A DNA stretch of 64,000 bases from JARIHC01 sp035546975 (lineage in GTDB: Bacteria > Patescibacteriota > Saccharimonadia > Saccharimonadales > UBA4665): contig DASZVS010000009.1 of assembly GCA_035546975.1 (NCBI GenBank), forward strand, positions 1-64,000. Direction: 5' to 3'. The position numbers were made by a program, and so were the translations under genes. Shown in pieces: positions 8,751 to 17,825 of this stretch. The notes under the pieces are model-generated. The model saw only the letters and a program-made list of their open reading frames with translations, ran no database searches and was not told the origin of the DNA. Numbering within the stretch: the first letter of the stretch is position 1; each line of letters starts with the position of its first letter.

Positions 8751-9614
8751 CTAAGCCCTCGCTCCTGCTTTGGACTTTTTGAGCCCATTAATGATCTCTT
8801 TGAGCCGCTCGTCCTTCACGCCGCGCCGCGCCTTATTGTATGCGAGGTGCAGTTCTTTTTTCATGTCATCGGCGCGTTCATGCGATACGCTCATAGCCCG
8901 GAACCGGGAAGCGTACTGGGCCAATTTAGATTCCAGTATCAATTGGCTGATTGCAATCTGCATCATGGAACGCTCCAAGTGCGCTGCAACCGCATACGCG
9001 CTCGGTTCAAAAATATAGGTCCGCTCGTTAATAGTATCTTCAGCCCGTTCACTGCTGTCGCCGCGCTCTTTCACGGCTGTTGAGAGTTCAATATTTTTCA
9101 CTTCTTGGACCATCAGAGACTTATACTCTTGGTAAAAGATTGTCGTGGAACGGTATTGCTGGACCTGCTGAATAATAGGCGTTACATTGATGTTGCGGTC
9201 TTTACTGGGCATTTTGAAATATTTCTTATATGGAATTTCGCGCTGGGCAAGCTGGGTAGCCCCATGGCCGCCCACAACGATAATATCCATTTTGGCAGGA
9301 TCGTAACTTTGCAGCATAAACTCCACTAATTTTTGGTCGATATCGCCGCTAAAACCGCCTTCCGCGGTAATAATTATGTAGAGGTCTTTATCGATAACGT
9401 GCGCACCGGCGGAGCCCCGGCCGAATTGAAACGGCGTATCCACATGAATTTGCGAATATATGCCCCACAGCGTATTAAAAAAGTTTGTTGACTGGATCAC
9501 CTGGTTTTTAATTTGCGCTATCCGCATACTGGCAATGCCTTCGAAACTACTAGTCAGCTGCACCAAGGTTGTCATAGCTTGCTCATCTCGAGCTATCTCC
9601 TGGGGGCGCCTCAT
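8751..9614 (-). CDS. atpG: F1F0 ATP synthase gamma subunit
   Basis: 287 aa. The N- and C-terminal long helices of the gamma coiled coil (residues 1-60 and about 230-287) flank a Rossmann-like middle part (DLYIIITAEGGFSGDIDQKL near 92). Position between atpA and atpD confirms the assignment. The N-terminus is divergent from the usual gamma start but keeps the helical pattern. ATG overlaps the atpA stop by 4 bp. It is the central rotor shaft of F1. Confidence 0.9.
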   Translation of the reverse strand: MRRPQEIARDEQAMTTLVQLTSSFEGIASMRIAQIKNQVIQSTNFFNTLWGIYSQIHVDTPFQFGRGSAGAHVIDKDLYIIITAEGGFSGDIDQKLVEFMLQSYDPAKMDIIVVGGHGATQLAQREIPYKKYFKMPSKDRNINVTPIIQQVQQYRSTTIFYQEYKSLMVQEVKNIELSTAVKERGDSSERAEDTINERTYIFEPSAYAVAAHLERSMMQIAISQLILESKLAQYASRFRAMSVSHERADDMKKELHLAYNKARRGVKDERLKEIINGLKKSKAGARA

Positions 9615-11182
9615 TTTTTAGCCCCCGTTAAGCGCCGGAACCCCTTGCGCTTATCCTTCGGATCATGCGGTTTTTCATGTTCGTCTTTGCCCGGTTCTTG
9701 CTTTGGCGCTTCGGCTGGAGCCGGGGCTGCCGGCTTGGGCGGAGCGGCTTTGACGATTGGCGTAAGCGAAATCATACATTTGGTCTTTAATTCAGCAAGA
9801 GATTGTTCGTATAGATCATCGCTAGTCACCTTGGCGGCAATGGCGGGCACGTTAGCCTTCAAAGCCTGGATATCGACTTCTTCGCCGGGCCCTAAACGTA
9901 AGATAAGATCAAGCATGAGCTGCTGGCTCATGAGCGAAAACGTTTCAGAAGAGCCTTGGGTAAGCATCATATTAAGGCGTTTGCCCGTAACAAGCGCCTG
10001 CTGGGCTTCGGCACCCAATTCAGCGCCAAAATGCGAAAACTCTTCAGCTTGGCGGTAATCAGCCAGTACCTTAAGCGTCTTGGCGGCAAGGTCTTTTTGG
10101 CGTTTATTATGCCCTACGCCGCCTGCGCGCGTAACACTCAAGCCTATGCTCAGCGCAGGGCGTATACCTGCCCGGAAAGTGTCCATATCGAGAACCCACT
10201 GGCCATCAGTGATTGACATTATGTTTGTCGGCAGATAGGCGGTAATGTCGCTGTTGGCAACGTGGACAACCGGTATGCAGGTTAAACACTTGCCGCTTTT
10301 ATCCAGGCGGCCGGCTCTTTCCAAAAGGCTGGAATGGACATAGAACATATCGCCGGGATACGAATCGCGGCCGGGGCTTGCGCCGGCTAGCAAAGAAACT
10401 TCGCGGTAGACATGCGCATGGCTCGTCAGGTCATCGTAGATAACAATTGCGTCCTGGTCGCACTTTTGCCACAGATATTCAGCCATCGAACATGCAACAT
10501 ATGGGGCAAGATAACTCATCACCAATGACTCGAACATCGTTGAAACTACGACGATAGCCTTTTCCATACCACCGTTTTCCTGCAAACGTGTCAGCAAGGT
10601 ATCAATGTCGCTGCGGCGCTTTGCGATCAAACAATACACGACAATCTGATCAGTGTTTTTTTGGTTGATCGTCATTTGGGTTACCAGGCTGCTCTTACCG
10701 GACTTGCTGTCTCCCAGCAATGCCATACGCTGGCCGCGGACAAGCGGGAAAAGAGAATCTACTGCCGTAACGCCGCTTTCCAGTTGTTCCTCAAGCACGC
10801 GACGGGCATACAGCGGCGGCGCGTTATTGAAAACTGGCCAGACGCCGTCAGCAGCAATTGGCCCTTTACCATCCAAGGGATCGCCGGTAACGGATACTAC
10901 CCTGCCGACAAAATCTTTGCCGACCTTACACACCAATTCCTGATGCTGCACGACAGCCACCATGCCAACCCGGAGCTCGTCGGCGCCTAAACTGAAAACC
11001 AACACGTAGTCAGCAAGCACCTGATGGACAAAGCCCTTGCTGCCATCATCAAACATAATAAGCGCGTGGACATTACACGGTTGCAACCCCCGGACTTTAA
11101 CCAAAAAGCGCTCAACGCCGATGACTTCCCCGACCGGACTGCCGGCTTTCACAAGTTTTTCGAAATGAGCGTTATTGCTCAT
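9611..11182 (-). CDS. atpA: F1F0 ATP synthase alpha subunit
   Basis: 523 aa. N-terminal beta barrel, a nucleotide-binding domain with Walker A GDSKSGKSS near 157 (usual form GDRQTGKT), and the arginine-finger region SIGLSVTRAGG near 355. A Pro/Ala/Lys-rich tail of about 45 residues after 475 is unusual. It forms the non-catalytic sites of F1. ATG overlaps the atpH stop by 4 bp. Confidence 0.95.
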   Translation of the reverse strand: MSNNAHFEKLVKAGSPVGEVIGVERFLVKVRGLQPCNVHALIMFDDGSKGFVHQVLADYVLVFSLGADELRVGMVAVVQHQELVCKVGKDFVGRVVSVTGDPLDGKGPIAADGVWPVFNNAPPLYARRVLEEQLESGVTAVDSLFPLVRGQRMALLGDSKSGKSSLVTQMTINQKNTDQIVVYCLIAKRRSDIDTLLTRLQENGGMEKAIVVVSTMFESLVMSYLAPYVACSMAEYLWQKCDQDAIVIYDDLTSHAHVYREVSLLAGASPGRDSYPGDMFYVHSSLLERAGRLDKSGKCLTCIPVVHVANSDITAYLPTNIMSITDGQWVLDMDTFRAGIRPALSIGLSVTRAGGVGHNKRQKDLAAKTLKVLADYRQAEEFSHFGAELGAEAQQALVTGKRLNMMLTQGSSETFSLMSQQLMLDLILRLGPGEEVDIQALKANVPAIAAKVTSDDLYEQSLAELKTKCMISLTPIVKAAPPKPAAPAPAEAPKQEPGKDEHEKPHDPKDKRKGFRRLTGAKK

Positions 11183-11721
11183 GGCGTAACCGCCTCTTTC
11201 GCTTTAGGCGTCAAGGCGTCAAACAAGATATTTTGCTTGCGGACAAAATCTTGCCTGAGCGAAAAGTCAAAATAGCGGTTTGTACTCCTCACAATACAGC
11301 CAGCGCCTATAGTCGGCTGAAGCCCGACAGTCACCAGCACTTGAGTATGGATCTCTTTGCGGAGCCATGATACCAGTTTTTCCATAAAGGCCGGCGACGG
11401 GTCGCTACTAAAACTCATGTGCAGTACCGGTGCCCGGTCTTTGACCGTAACCAAGAAGCGAAGTAGCCGCTGCCGGTCGTTTTTGTGCAGCAAGTTCAGC
11501 TTATTAAGCTCTACTATTTGACCGAGCAAGCGGCTGGTGCGCGGTAAATGGACATCTTGTCCGGGCTGCCTGAGTTCAAGTTCGAGCAGGGTCGTATCCA
11601 AAGCCTCAAGCTCCTGGATCAAACGGCCGACGTCTGCTGGGCTGGCCACAGCTACAGGCAATTGGCCGGCTGTTTTCGGTGGCTCGTCAGTCTTTTTATG
11701 CGCCACTGTGAATATCCTCAA
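11179..11721 (-). CDS. atpH: F1F0 ATP synthase delta subunit (OSCP)
   Basis: 180 aa. Divergent N-terminal part with the conserved C-terminal delta signature: IHTQVLVTVGLQPTIGAG near 128 and DFSLRQDFVRKQNILFDAL near 155. It joins the peripheral stalk to alpha. It overlaps atpF by 26 bp and atpA by 4 bp, and its place in the operon supports the call. Residues 1-90 match poorly to typical delta and may have been remodelled. Confidence 0.85.
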   Translation of the reverse strand: MRIFTVAHKKTDEPPKTAGQLPVAVASPADVGRLIQELEALDTTLLELELRQPGQDVHLPRTSRLLGQIVELNKLNLLHKNDRQRLLRFLVTVKDRAPVLHMSFSSDPSPAFMEKLVSWLRKEIHTQVLVTVGLQPTIGAGCIVRSTNRYFDFSLRQDFVRKQNILFDALTPKAKEAVTP

Positions 11722-12325
11722 CGATTGCTTTTTTGTTTGCTTCTAGATCAGCCAAGATATATTCAAGCTGATCATTCAGGTCGATTTGATCGCCGATGGC
11801 CGCCATGATGTAGTGGTTGATGATTTCAGCCATATTGGCTTGAAAGTGTTCTATCAACTGGGCTTTTTCAGCGTCCAGCTCTTTGCTTACTTGTTCGCCT
11901 AGTACACGGCGCTGCTCATCAATCGCATCATTGGTTTTCTGTAGGGATTGGATTGCCAGTTCTTTGGCGTCCATAATGGACTGTTCATACTTATCAAACT
12001 CTTCTTTGAGCTTCTGCGTGATCTCATCCTTCATGTACTCATTAAGCTGGGAGGTCGTTAAGCGTAAGTCCTGCTGCAAGAACATAGCATTTTCGCCAAT
12101 TATTTTTTCGAAGTGCAGTCGGCCGCGGTTACGAAGCTCCTGGCGGAATTCATCGTTAAAGATATGCTCAACGTCATCCTGCGCAGCCTCTTCCCAAGAA
12201 TCAGGAGTGTTTTTAGTGTTCTTAGCACCACCGCCTTGCTTTCCGATGCGCACCGCTAACCAGATAAAAGCAATTCCTGCACTACCAAGAAATGCCAGGA
12301 TTAGGACGAGCCACCAGATTGTCAT
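11696..12325 (-). CDS. atpF: F1F0 ATP synthase b subunit
   Basis: 209 aa, one N-terminal membrane helix (residues 3-27) followed by a long charged coiled coil, the classic b-subunit shape of the peripheral stalk. It is the first gene of the operon: its own promoter and a GGTGGG ribosome site 10 nt before the ATG lie upstream, then the end of an unrelated cysteine desulfurase gene. The a (atpB) and c (atpE) genes that normally precede atpF are not here. Confidence 0.9.
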   Translation of the reverse strand: MTIWWLVLILAFLGSAGIAFIWLAVRIGKQGGGAKNTKNTPDSWEEAAQDDVEHIFNDEFRQELRNRGRLHFEKIIGENAMFLQQDLRLTTSQLNEYMKDEITQKLKEEFDKYEQSIMDAKELAIQSLQKTNDAIDEQRRVLGEQVSKELDAEKAQLIEHFQANMAEIINHYIMAAIGDQIDLNDQLEYILADLEANKKAIVEDIHSGA

Positions 12326-12365
12326 GTTTGTTTACCCACCATGGATCACGTATTTGCGTTATTAC

Positions 12366-12377
12366 AGCGTAATTATA
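12366..12377 (-). promoter_or_regulatory. Promoter of the atpFHAGDC operon
   Basis: GGTATAAT on the minus strand (TATAAT 12377-12372) predicts a start near 12365 and a leader of about 40 nt that carries the GGTGGG ribosome site. It shows that the operon really begins at atpF. Confidence 0.5.
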
Positions 12378-12419
12378 CCTCAAACGTTAGCGTAATAAAA
12401 CAAGAGAGAATCTCTTTCT

Positions 12420-13586
12420 TTAAGAAACGCCTTTTTCTTGTATGGCCGCCTGGAGCAATTGCATGGTGCGGCTTATCATATCAGACGTAGTACCGCGGCC
12501 CATAGCAAAGCGGAGACTCGCCCGCGCCGTCGATTCGCTCAAACCGAGTGCTTTGAGGACGTGCGAAGCCTCCGTGTCAGACGCATTGCATGCCGAGCCC
12601 GCGGCGGCTTGCACGCCAGCTTCATCAAGCTCGAACAACAACCGCTCGTTGTCCTGGCCAGGAATCGTCACATGCACGTTATTTGGCAGCCGGTATTTTT
12701 TTGAACCGTTAATCACCACGTGTGGAATGGATGCTTCAAGCCGCTTCACGAAATCCGTCTGCAATTTTTGCAACCGCTCCGATTCTTCTTTTCGCATAGC
12801 TTGGGCAAGCCCGAGAGCCTTTGCAAATCCGATGTCCCCGGCAACGTTCTCCGTGCCACTCCGTAAGCCGAATTCTTGGTGACCGCCGCTTATAAGCGGC
12901 TCTAGCACCGTGCCAGCGCGAACATACAAACAGCCGGTTTGCTTAGGCCCATAAATTTTGCTGCCGTCGAGCGACATAAGGTCTACCCCGAGGCGCGCTA
13001 CGTGCAGGTCGAGATAATTTGCGGCCTGGCAGGCATCGGTATGAAAATAGATCGGCGTAGTATTACCTGCTTGTTGGCGCTTTCGGCGAATTTCCGAAAT
13101 TAACCGGCTGATTTCCCGGATCGGCTGGACAACACCAATTTCATTGTTCGCATAGCCGATACTCACAAGGGTTGTTTGGTCGTCTATCTTGGCCTGCAAG
13201 TCTTTCAGGTCGATCCTGCCATCAGCTTGCACTGAAACAATTCGGCAATCGTATGCCTGAGCCGGCATAAGCACCGCATCGTGCTCAATGGCAGAGACTA
13301 TCACGTTGCCCTTCGGATACTTGCGCATCACTCCATGGATAGCCAGATTTGTAGATTCCGTACCCCCTGCCGTAAATATAATTTCGCTCGGTTTGGCGCC
13401 CAGCCAGTGTGCGGCATCTGCACGGGCAGTTTCTAGCGCTTTACGGACGTTTTGGGCGGCCGCGTACGCCGCCGAAGGATTATAGAAATAGTCGGCGTAA
13501 TATGGCTCCATTGCGGCTAGAACTACAGGATCCAGCGGCGTCGCGGCCGCATAATCCAGATAGATGGGCGTTTTCTTTGTCGGCAT
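12420..13586 (-). CDS. Cysteine desulfurase (NifS/IscS family)
   Basis: 388 aa PLP enzyme. The N-terminus IYLDYAAATPLDPVVLAAM is typical; PLP Lys is in the SLDGSKIYGPK block near 206; the catalytic Cys is in GSACNASD near 330. It removes sulfur from cysteine for tRNA thiolation (MnmA, same window) and possibly Fe-S clusters. TATAAT ends exactly 7 nt before the ATG. Whether the preferred partner is MnmA or a scaffold protein cannot be told; no iscU/sufU lies nearby. Confidence 0.93.
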   Translation of the reverse strand: MPTKKTPIYLDYAAATPLDPVVLAAMEPYYADYFYNPSAAYAAAQNVRKALETARADAAHWLGAKPSEIIFTAGGTESTNLAIHGVMRKYPKGNVIVSAIEHDAVLMPAQAYDCRIVSVQADGRIDLKDLQAKIDDQTTLVSIGYANNEIGVVQPIREISRLISEIRRKRQQAGNTTPIYFHTDACQAANYLDLHVARLGVDLMSLDGSKIYGPKQTGCLYVRAGTVLEPLISGGHQEFGLRSGTENVAGDIGFAKALGLAQAMRKEESERLQKLQTDFVKRLEASIPHVVINGSKKYRLPNNVHVTIPGQDNERLLFELDEAGVQAAAGSACNASDTEASHVLKALGLSESTARASLRFAMGRGTTSDMISRTMQLLQAAIQEKGVS

Positions 13587-13593
13587 AACAATA

Positions 13594-13599
13594 ATTATA
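13594..13599 (-). promoter_or_regulatory. -10 box (TATAAT) of the cysteine desulfurase gene, leaderless
   Basis: TATAAT on the minus strand ends 7 nt before ATG at 13586; no Shine-Dalgarno. Confidence 0.5.
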
Positions 13600-13622
13600 C
13601 GTGCCCTTTAAGGAGCGGCGCC

Positions 13623-13991
13623 TTAAGCCGTTTGCAGCATGCGGTTGTATTCGGCAATCACGTGATCGCTATACAGGCCGACGGCACGGTAGAAATTCCG
13701 GGCCTCATTTTCTGAAAGATGCTGGTAGACCTGGCCATCTTGAATTTTCAGAATGTCATTCGGCCGTACCTCATACCGGGTAGTTACAACTTTTCGCTTG
13801 CCGTTTTCCATCCACTCTTCATGCCATATCCAGGTATATTCATCCAAACAGAAAAACTCGCGGCGGTGGCCTTTAGGAACAGGGCCGAATAATTGGCCGC
13901 CTATTTTAGATTCGATACGAAGCAATTCCCGCTCCAGCTCAGCTTCACGGTCTTCCTCGCTACGCGGAAAAATTTTAGGCAGCAGGTTCAT
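13623..13991 (-). CDS. Hypothetical protein in the metG-tatD operon
   Basis: 122 aa, not recognised. It has an N-terminal coiled stretch (EEDREAELERELLRIE near 13) and a Trp/Tyr-rich beta part (DEYTWIWHEEW near 50). No signal peptide or membrane helix. AGAGGG lies 7 nt before the ATG, and the start is inside the end of the upstream gene (17 bp overlap), so translation is coupled. Confidence 0.7.
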   Translation of the reverse strand: MNLLPKIFPRSEEDREAELERELLRIESKIGGQLFGPVPKGHRREFFCLDEYTWIWHEEWMENGKRKVVTTRYEVRPNDILKIQDGQVYQHLSENEARNFYRAVGLYSDHVIAEYNRMLQTA

Positions 13992-14418
13992 TGAAAGCCC
14001 TCTCGACTAAGTGCTGGGCATCACTAATATATTGGATCTGTTCCGGCGACAGGGTGTCGTTAGCCTTCGCTTCAGCCTGTACAGGCGCTGCAACAGGATT
14101 TACCGGGCCAGGCTCGGCAATAGCGCGCTCTACACTGCGCCCTGCTTCACTACGGAACTGCTCCTGGGCCATTGCCATAGCATGAGAAACAGCACTCGCG
14201 CCAGTAACGGCCTGCGGCGTTTGATATTCCGCAACGGATGCCTGAGCAGTCTCTGTGACTGCCGGTTTTACAGGTAGATTAAAATCAATTTCAGGAAAAC
14301 GGGCGTGTGTAGCCGTATGTACCATCGATTTGGCAAAGCTCACGCGGCCGATGCGGGCATTTATTTGGCCCCGCTCAGATATTCGGTCTTTTGACTTGTC
14401 TCTCCCTGTTACTGACAT
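13975..14418 (-). CDS. Hypothetical protein, Ala/Gln-rich, in the metG-tatD operon
   Basis: 147 aa, not recognised. It has a basic N-terminus (VTGRDKSKDRISERG), a disordered Ala/Pro/Glu-rich middle, and a predicted helix at the C-terminus (LSPEQIQYISDAQHLVERAF). A GAGAG ribosome site precedes the ATG, 9 bp after tatD. It overlaps the next gene by 17 bp; the two small genes may work together. Confidence 0.65.
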   Translation of the reverse strand: MSVTGRDKSKDRISERGQINARIGRVSFAKSMVHTATHARFPEIDFNLPVKPAVTETAQASVAEYQTPQAVTGASAVSHAMAMAQEQFRSEAGRSVERAIAEPGPVNPVAAPVQAEAKANDTLSPEQIQYISDAQHLVERAFNEPAA

Positions 14419-14427
14419 ATGCTCTCT

Positions 14428-15243
14428 TTACGTTATAGCGAAGAGTTTTTGGGCGTTAACTGTCGTCGCTTGTGCTATCTGTTCCAGGGATTCACCTCTG
14501 ATTTCAGACACAAACTCTGCAATACGCCTCACTCTTCTTGGCTCGTTAATACTACCACGATAAGGGGTAGGTGTCAAGAAGGGGGCATCTGTTTCCAGTA
14601 GTAATTTTTGTAGCGGGATCGAGCGGTATACATCTAATTGTTTCGGATTTTTGGCGAAGGTAGCAATACCATTTACCCCGACATACAAATTTCGCTCCAT
14701 GGCGCGCTCCAAATTCTCGGCTGTATCCGTAAAACTATGCAAAACGCCGCGGACCCCCGTGTAGGTATCAAAAATCGGCCAAAAATCATCGAATGCTTCG
14801 CGAACGTGGAAAATGAGCGGTAAATCATGTTTCAGTGCCAATTCTATCTGGAACCGCAACAACTCTAACTGGGCTTCTTTAGGCGAATGCTCATAGTAAT
14901 AATCCAGGCCACACTCGCCGATGGCAACCACTTTTGGTTCTGACGCCAGCGAAGCAAAAGCCGCTAACTTTGCTTCTTGCCCAGTATAATGTTGCGCTTC
15001 ATGGGGGTGGATGCCGACAGTAGCCCAGCATTTTTCCCGGTTTTTCACGAAATCAATGGCCAAGCGGCTGTCTTCGCCATCGCAACCTACGCAAAGTAAG
15101 CGGGTCACACCATCCTTAGCCGCATCGGCTATCATCTTATCGCCGGTCAAACCGGGGACTTTGCCCCATTTTTCCCGTGTTATGCGTTCACCGCCCTCTG
15201 TACCGGCCGACTGTATATGGCAATGCGTGTCTACTAATTCCAC
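14428..15243 (-). CDS. tatD: TatD-family metal-dependent hydrolase (DNase)
   Basis: 271 aa. Metal-binding DTHCHIQ at the N-terminus, IGECGLDYYY near 106, FHVREAFDDF near 144, HSFTDT near 168 and ETDAPFLTPTPYRG near 218 are all TatD signatures. The family acts as metal-dependent DNase/exonuclease. It overlaps the upstream glycosyltransferase by 10 bp. metG-tatD linkage is common in bacteria; here a glycosyltransferase sits between them. Confidence 0.92.
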   Translation of the reverse strand: MELVDTHCHIQSAGTEGGERITREKWGKVPGLTGDKMIADAAKDGVTRLLCVGCDGEDSRLAIDFVKNREKCWATVGIHPHEAQHYTGQEAKLAAFASLASEPKVVAIGECGLDYYYEHSPKEAQLELLRFQIELALKHDLPLIFHVREAFDDFWPIFDTYTGVRGVLHSFTDTAENLERAMERNLYVGVNGIATFAKNPKQLDVYRSIPLQKLLLETDAPFLTPTPYRGSINEPRRVRRIAEFVSEIRGESLEQIAQATTVNAQKLFAIT

Positions 15244-16313
15244 TTTAATTCCTCCGCGATCTCTGCGACTAATTTATTGACGGTCATCTGCGAGAAATGA
15301 TTTTCGTAGAGCTTTCGACCGGCGCGCCCAATGCCGGTAAGTTCTTTCGGATGGTTTGCTGCCCACGTAATCGCTTGGGCGAGCGCCTCAGGATCAGCCT
15401 GTGGCACCATAAGGCAATTCTTCTTATCAGTAAAGCCTTCGTTTACTTCGTTCTTGCCAATCAATACCGGCGCGCCGCAAGCAAGCGCTTGGTAAGTTTT
15501 TCCGGTAATGACAAAACCCGCTTGCAAAGTATTTCCGAATGGCCCGCCGAGGGTTAAACCAGCACTGCGGATAGCCTCTGGCAACTCTTCGAACGGAAGC
15601 CACGTTTCATGCGTGACATGCGCTCCGGCTTTCGCCGCTTCGGCGCAAGCATTCGCGACCTGGCCGGCTTTCTTACCTCCCACCAAACGAAAATGAATAT
15701 CTCGCCGGTCTTTGAGTAGCGCCGCAGCTTGCAGCACGTATTCGAGGCCATGCAGAGCCACCATATGCCCATAATACAAAACGGTAAAGGGCTCTGCTTC
15801 TTGAGGCCCCGTTGGTGTGAGTGGCTTAAAAATATCTTCTTCCGCGCATACCGGGATAGTTCGGTATCGGTCAACACTTAACATGTTAAGTGTTGCTGAA
15901 TATTTTGCATGCGCATCGGTATCGGCCAAGATAAAGCGGCATCGTTTCACTACCCACGCGTTCCATCTTCGAAAAATTCTATATAGCAACGTGCCCGCTT
16001 TCAGGTATCTCTGCTCAACCAACCATTCAGCATGGTTAATGAATTCATCGAAAACAATCGGTTTTCGAACGAATGTTAACCGCGTGTACAACATCATTTC
16101 ATAGCCGCGAAAAGTAAGCACATAGGCGTCAGGCCGGTCGAATAACCGAGCCTTGAGGATTTTGAGCATAACTTCTGGGTAACGAAGTCGGTTCGTATGG
16201 TTGTTACGGATTATTTTCAGCTGCACATCCGGGCAAGCCGCGAAGGCAGACCGTAAACTCAGAGCCCTCGGATAATCATTTCGCGGCGAACACGTGACGA
16301 TAGCTACTTTCAT
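15234..16313 (-). CDS. Glycosyltransferase, GT4-like (GT-B fold)
   Basis: 359 aa. N-terminal Rossmann part (MKVAIVTCSPRNDYPRALSL) and a C-terminal donor-binding half with FTVLYYGHMVALHGLEYVL near 183 and the GxxxFxxTGKTYQALACGAPVLIG region near 275. No membrane helix. It probably transfers an activated sugar to an envelope glycan or lipid; the substrate is unknown. AAGG lies 5 nt before the ATG, 9 bp after metG. It contains a 24-bp perfect palindrome (15872-15895). Confidence 0.82.
   Translation of the reverse strand: MKVAIVTCSPRNDYPRALSLRSAFAACPDVQLKIIRNNHTNRLRYPEVMLKILKARLFDRPDAYVLTFRGYEMMLYTRLTFVRKPIVFDEFINHAEWLVEQRYLKAGTLLYRIFRRWNAWVVKRCRFILADTDAHAKYSATLNMLSVDRYRTIPVCAEEDIFKPLTPTGPQEAEPFTVLYYGHMVALHGLEYVLQAAALLKDRRDIHFRLVGGKKAGQVANACAEAAKAGAHVTHETWLPFEELPEAIRSAGLTLGGPFGNTLQAGFVITGKTYQALACGAPVLIGKNEVNEGFTDKKNCLMVPQADPEALAQAITWAANHPKELTGIGRAGRKLYENHFSQMTVNKLVAEIAEELKWN
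15872..15895. repeat. Perfect 24-bp palindrome with TTAACATGTTAA core, inside the glycosyltransferase gene
   Basis: Arms CAACAC and GTGTTG flank the 12-bp core TTAACATGTTAA. The same core is the centre of perfect palindromes at 31019-31044 (uvrD) and 53384-53399 (folD). Confidence 0.85.
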
Positions 16314-16322
16314 GCTGCTGCC

Positions 16323-17780
16323 TTATTGCTTAGGAGACGTCTTGGCATCTTGCTTGGGAAACAAAGTTCCCTTGATCGGGCGTACGACCCCGTCCATGAA
16401 AATGGCCTGGATCTTAGCGGCGGTATCGGGCAAGAACGGCTCTAAAAGCTGGGCGATTTCCAGTAACGCGCCGACTTGGTATGCCAAGACTTCACGCAGG
16501 TGGTCCGCGTCATTTTCGTCTTTAGCTATTTCCCAGGGCTTTTCCTCTTCGATGTACTGGTTTAACCCGCGTACTTGCTGCCAGACTTCGGCGAGAGCTT
16601 CATCAAAGCGGCAAGCTTCGATCGCCCGCTCATATGGCGCAGTATCATGTTCAGCGGCTGGCGTATCACCGATCAAGCCGTCTTGGTATTGCTTGATCAT
16701 AGCGGCGGTACGTTGCACGGCGTTGCCCAATTCATTTGCCAACTCATTATTGTAAGCAGCATCGAAGTGCTCCCAAGAAAAATCACCGTCGTTATAGCTG
16801 GGAATATGGCGCAGGAAGTAATAGCGGAAGGCGTCCGTGCCATATTTATCGATGACATCATCGGGAGAAACGTAATTCCCCAGGCTCTTGCTCATTTTTC
16901 GGCCATCGACATTGATGAAGCCGTGCACGTATAGTTTTCTTGGCAGTGCAAGCCCCAACCCGAGCAAGATAGCCGGCCATATAGCCGCATGGAACCGTAC
17001 AATGTCTTTGCCGATAACTTGTACGTTCGCGGGCCAGAATAACTTGAAGTCTTTATGTTCAGGATAGCCGAGAACAGTAATGTAGTTCATGAGCGCTTCA
17101 AACCACACGTACATTACCTGGGTCTTGTCACCCGGCACCGGCACGCCCCAGCCAATCTTGTCTTTCGGCCGGCTAATGCTGATATCGGTCAGCCCGTCTT
17201 GGAGAATACTCAGAATCTCATTGCGCCGGGTCTCTGGAACGATCGTGAAGTCACCCGTTTCAATGCTTTTACGAATTGGGATTGTGTAGTTGCTGAGTTT
17301 GAAGAAGTAATTTTTCTCCTCAATTTTTTCGTACGGGCGGTTATGGTTCGGGCAAATGCCATTATTCGCTTTAACCTCTTCTTCGCTGAAAAAAGCTTCG
17401 TCACCGGTACAATACCAGCCGCTGTAGGTGCCTTTGTATATGTCTTTTTTGAGCGCCTTCCAGATCAACTGTGCACGCTGTTCATGGCCGGCATCAGTAG
17501 TACGGATAAAACGGTCATTGCTGACATTGAGCCGTTCAGCGAGCGCCCTGAAGCGCCCTGACATTTCATCGGCAAGTTCTTTCGGCGTCATTTTAAGCTC
17601 AGCGGCTTTTTCGGCGATCTTACCGCCATGTTCATCCGTGCCGGTACTGAATATGACTGCATCGCCTCGCTGCCTGGCATACCGGGCAAGCACATCCGCC
17701 ATGACAAATTCCATGGCATGACCCAAGTGCGGGTCGCCGTTGACATAGGGAAGAGACGTAGTTACGTAGTAATTGCTCAT
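16323..17780 (-). CDS. metG: Methionine--tRNA ligase
   Basis: 485 aa. HIGH-type DPHLGHAME near 16, a short metal-knuckle insert near 127-150, WFEAL near 228, and the KMSKS loop GRKMSKSLGNY near 300. The C-terminal tRNA-binding (Trbp111-like) domain present in long MetRS is absent, as in many short forms. It heads the metG-glycosyltransferase-tatD-two-hypotheticals operon. Upstream TACACT ends 8 nt before the ATG, with no Shine-Dalgarno. Confidence 0.95.
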   Translation of the reverse strand: MSNYYVTTSLPYVNGDPHLGHAMEFVMADVLARYARQRGDAVIFSTGTDEHGGKIAEKAAELKMTPKELADEMSGRFRALAERLNVSNDRFIRTTDAGHEQRAQLIWKALKKDIYKGTYSGWYCTGDEAFFSEEEVKANNGICPNHNRPYEKIEEKNYFFKLSNYTIPIRKSIETGDFTIVPETRRNEILSILQDGLTDISISRPKDKIGWGVPVPGDKTQVMYVWFEALMNYITVLGYPEHKDFKLFWPANVQVIGKDIVRFHAAIWPAILLGLGLALPRKLYVHGFINVDGRKMSKSLGNYVSPDDVIDKYGTDAFRYYFLRHIPSYNDGDFSWEHFDAAYNNELANELGNAVQRTAAMIKQYQDGLIGDTPAAEHDTAPYERAIEACRFDEALAEVWQQVRGLNQYIEEEKPWEIAKDENDADHLREVLAYQVGALLEIAQLLEPFLPDTAAKIQAIFMDGVVRPIKGTLFPKQDAKTSPKQ

Positions 17781-17825
17781 AGATGTATAGTGTACCGTTT
17801 TCGTCCTCTGTTGTCACCTCTGGAG

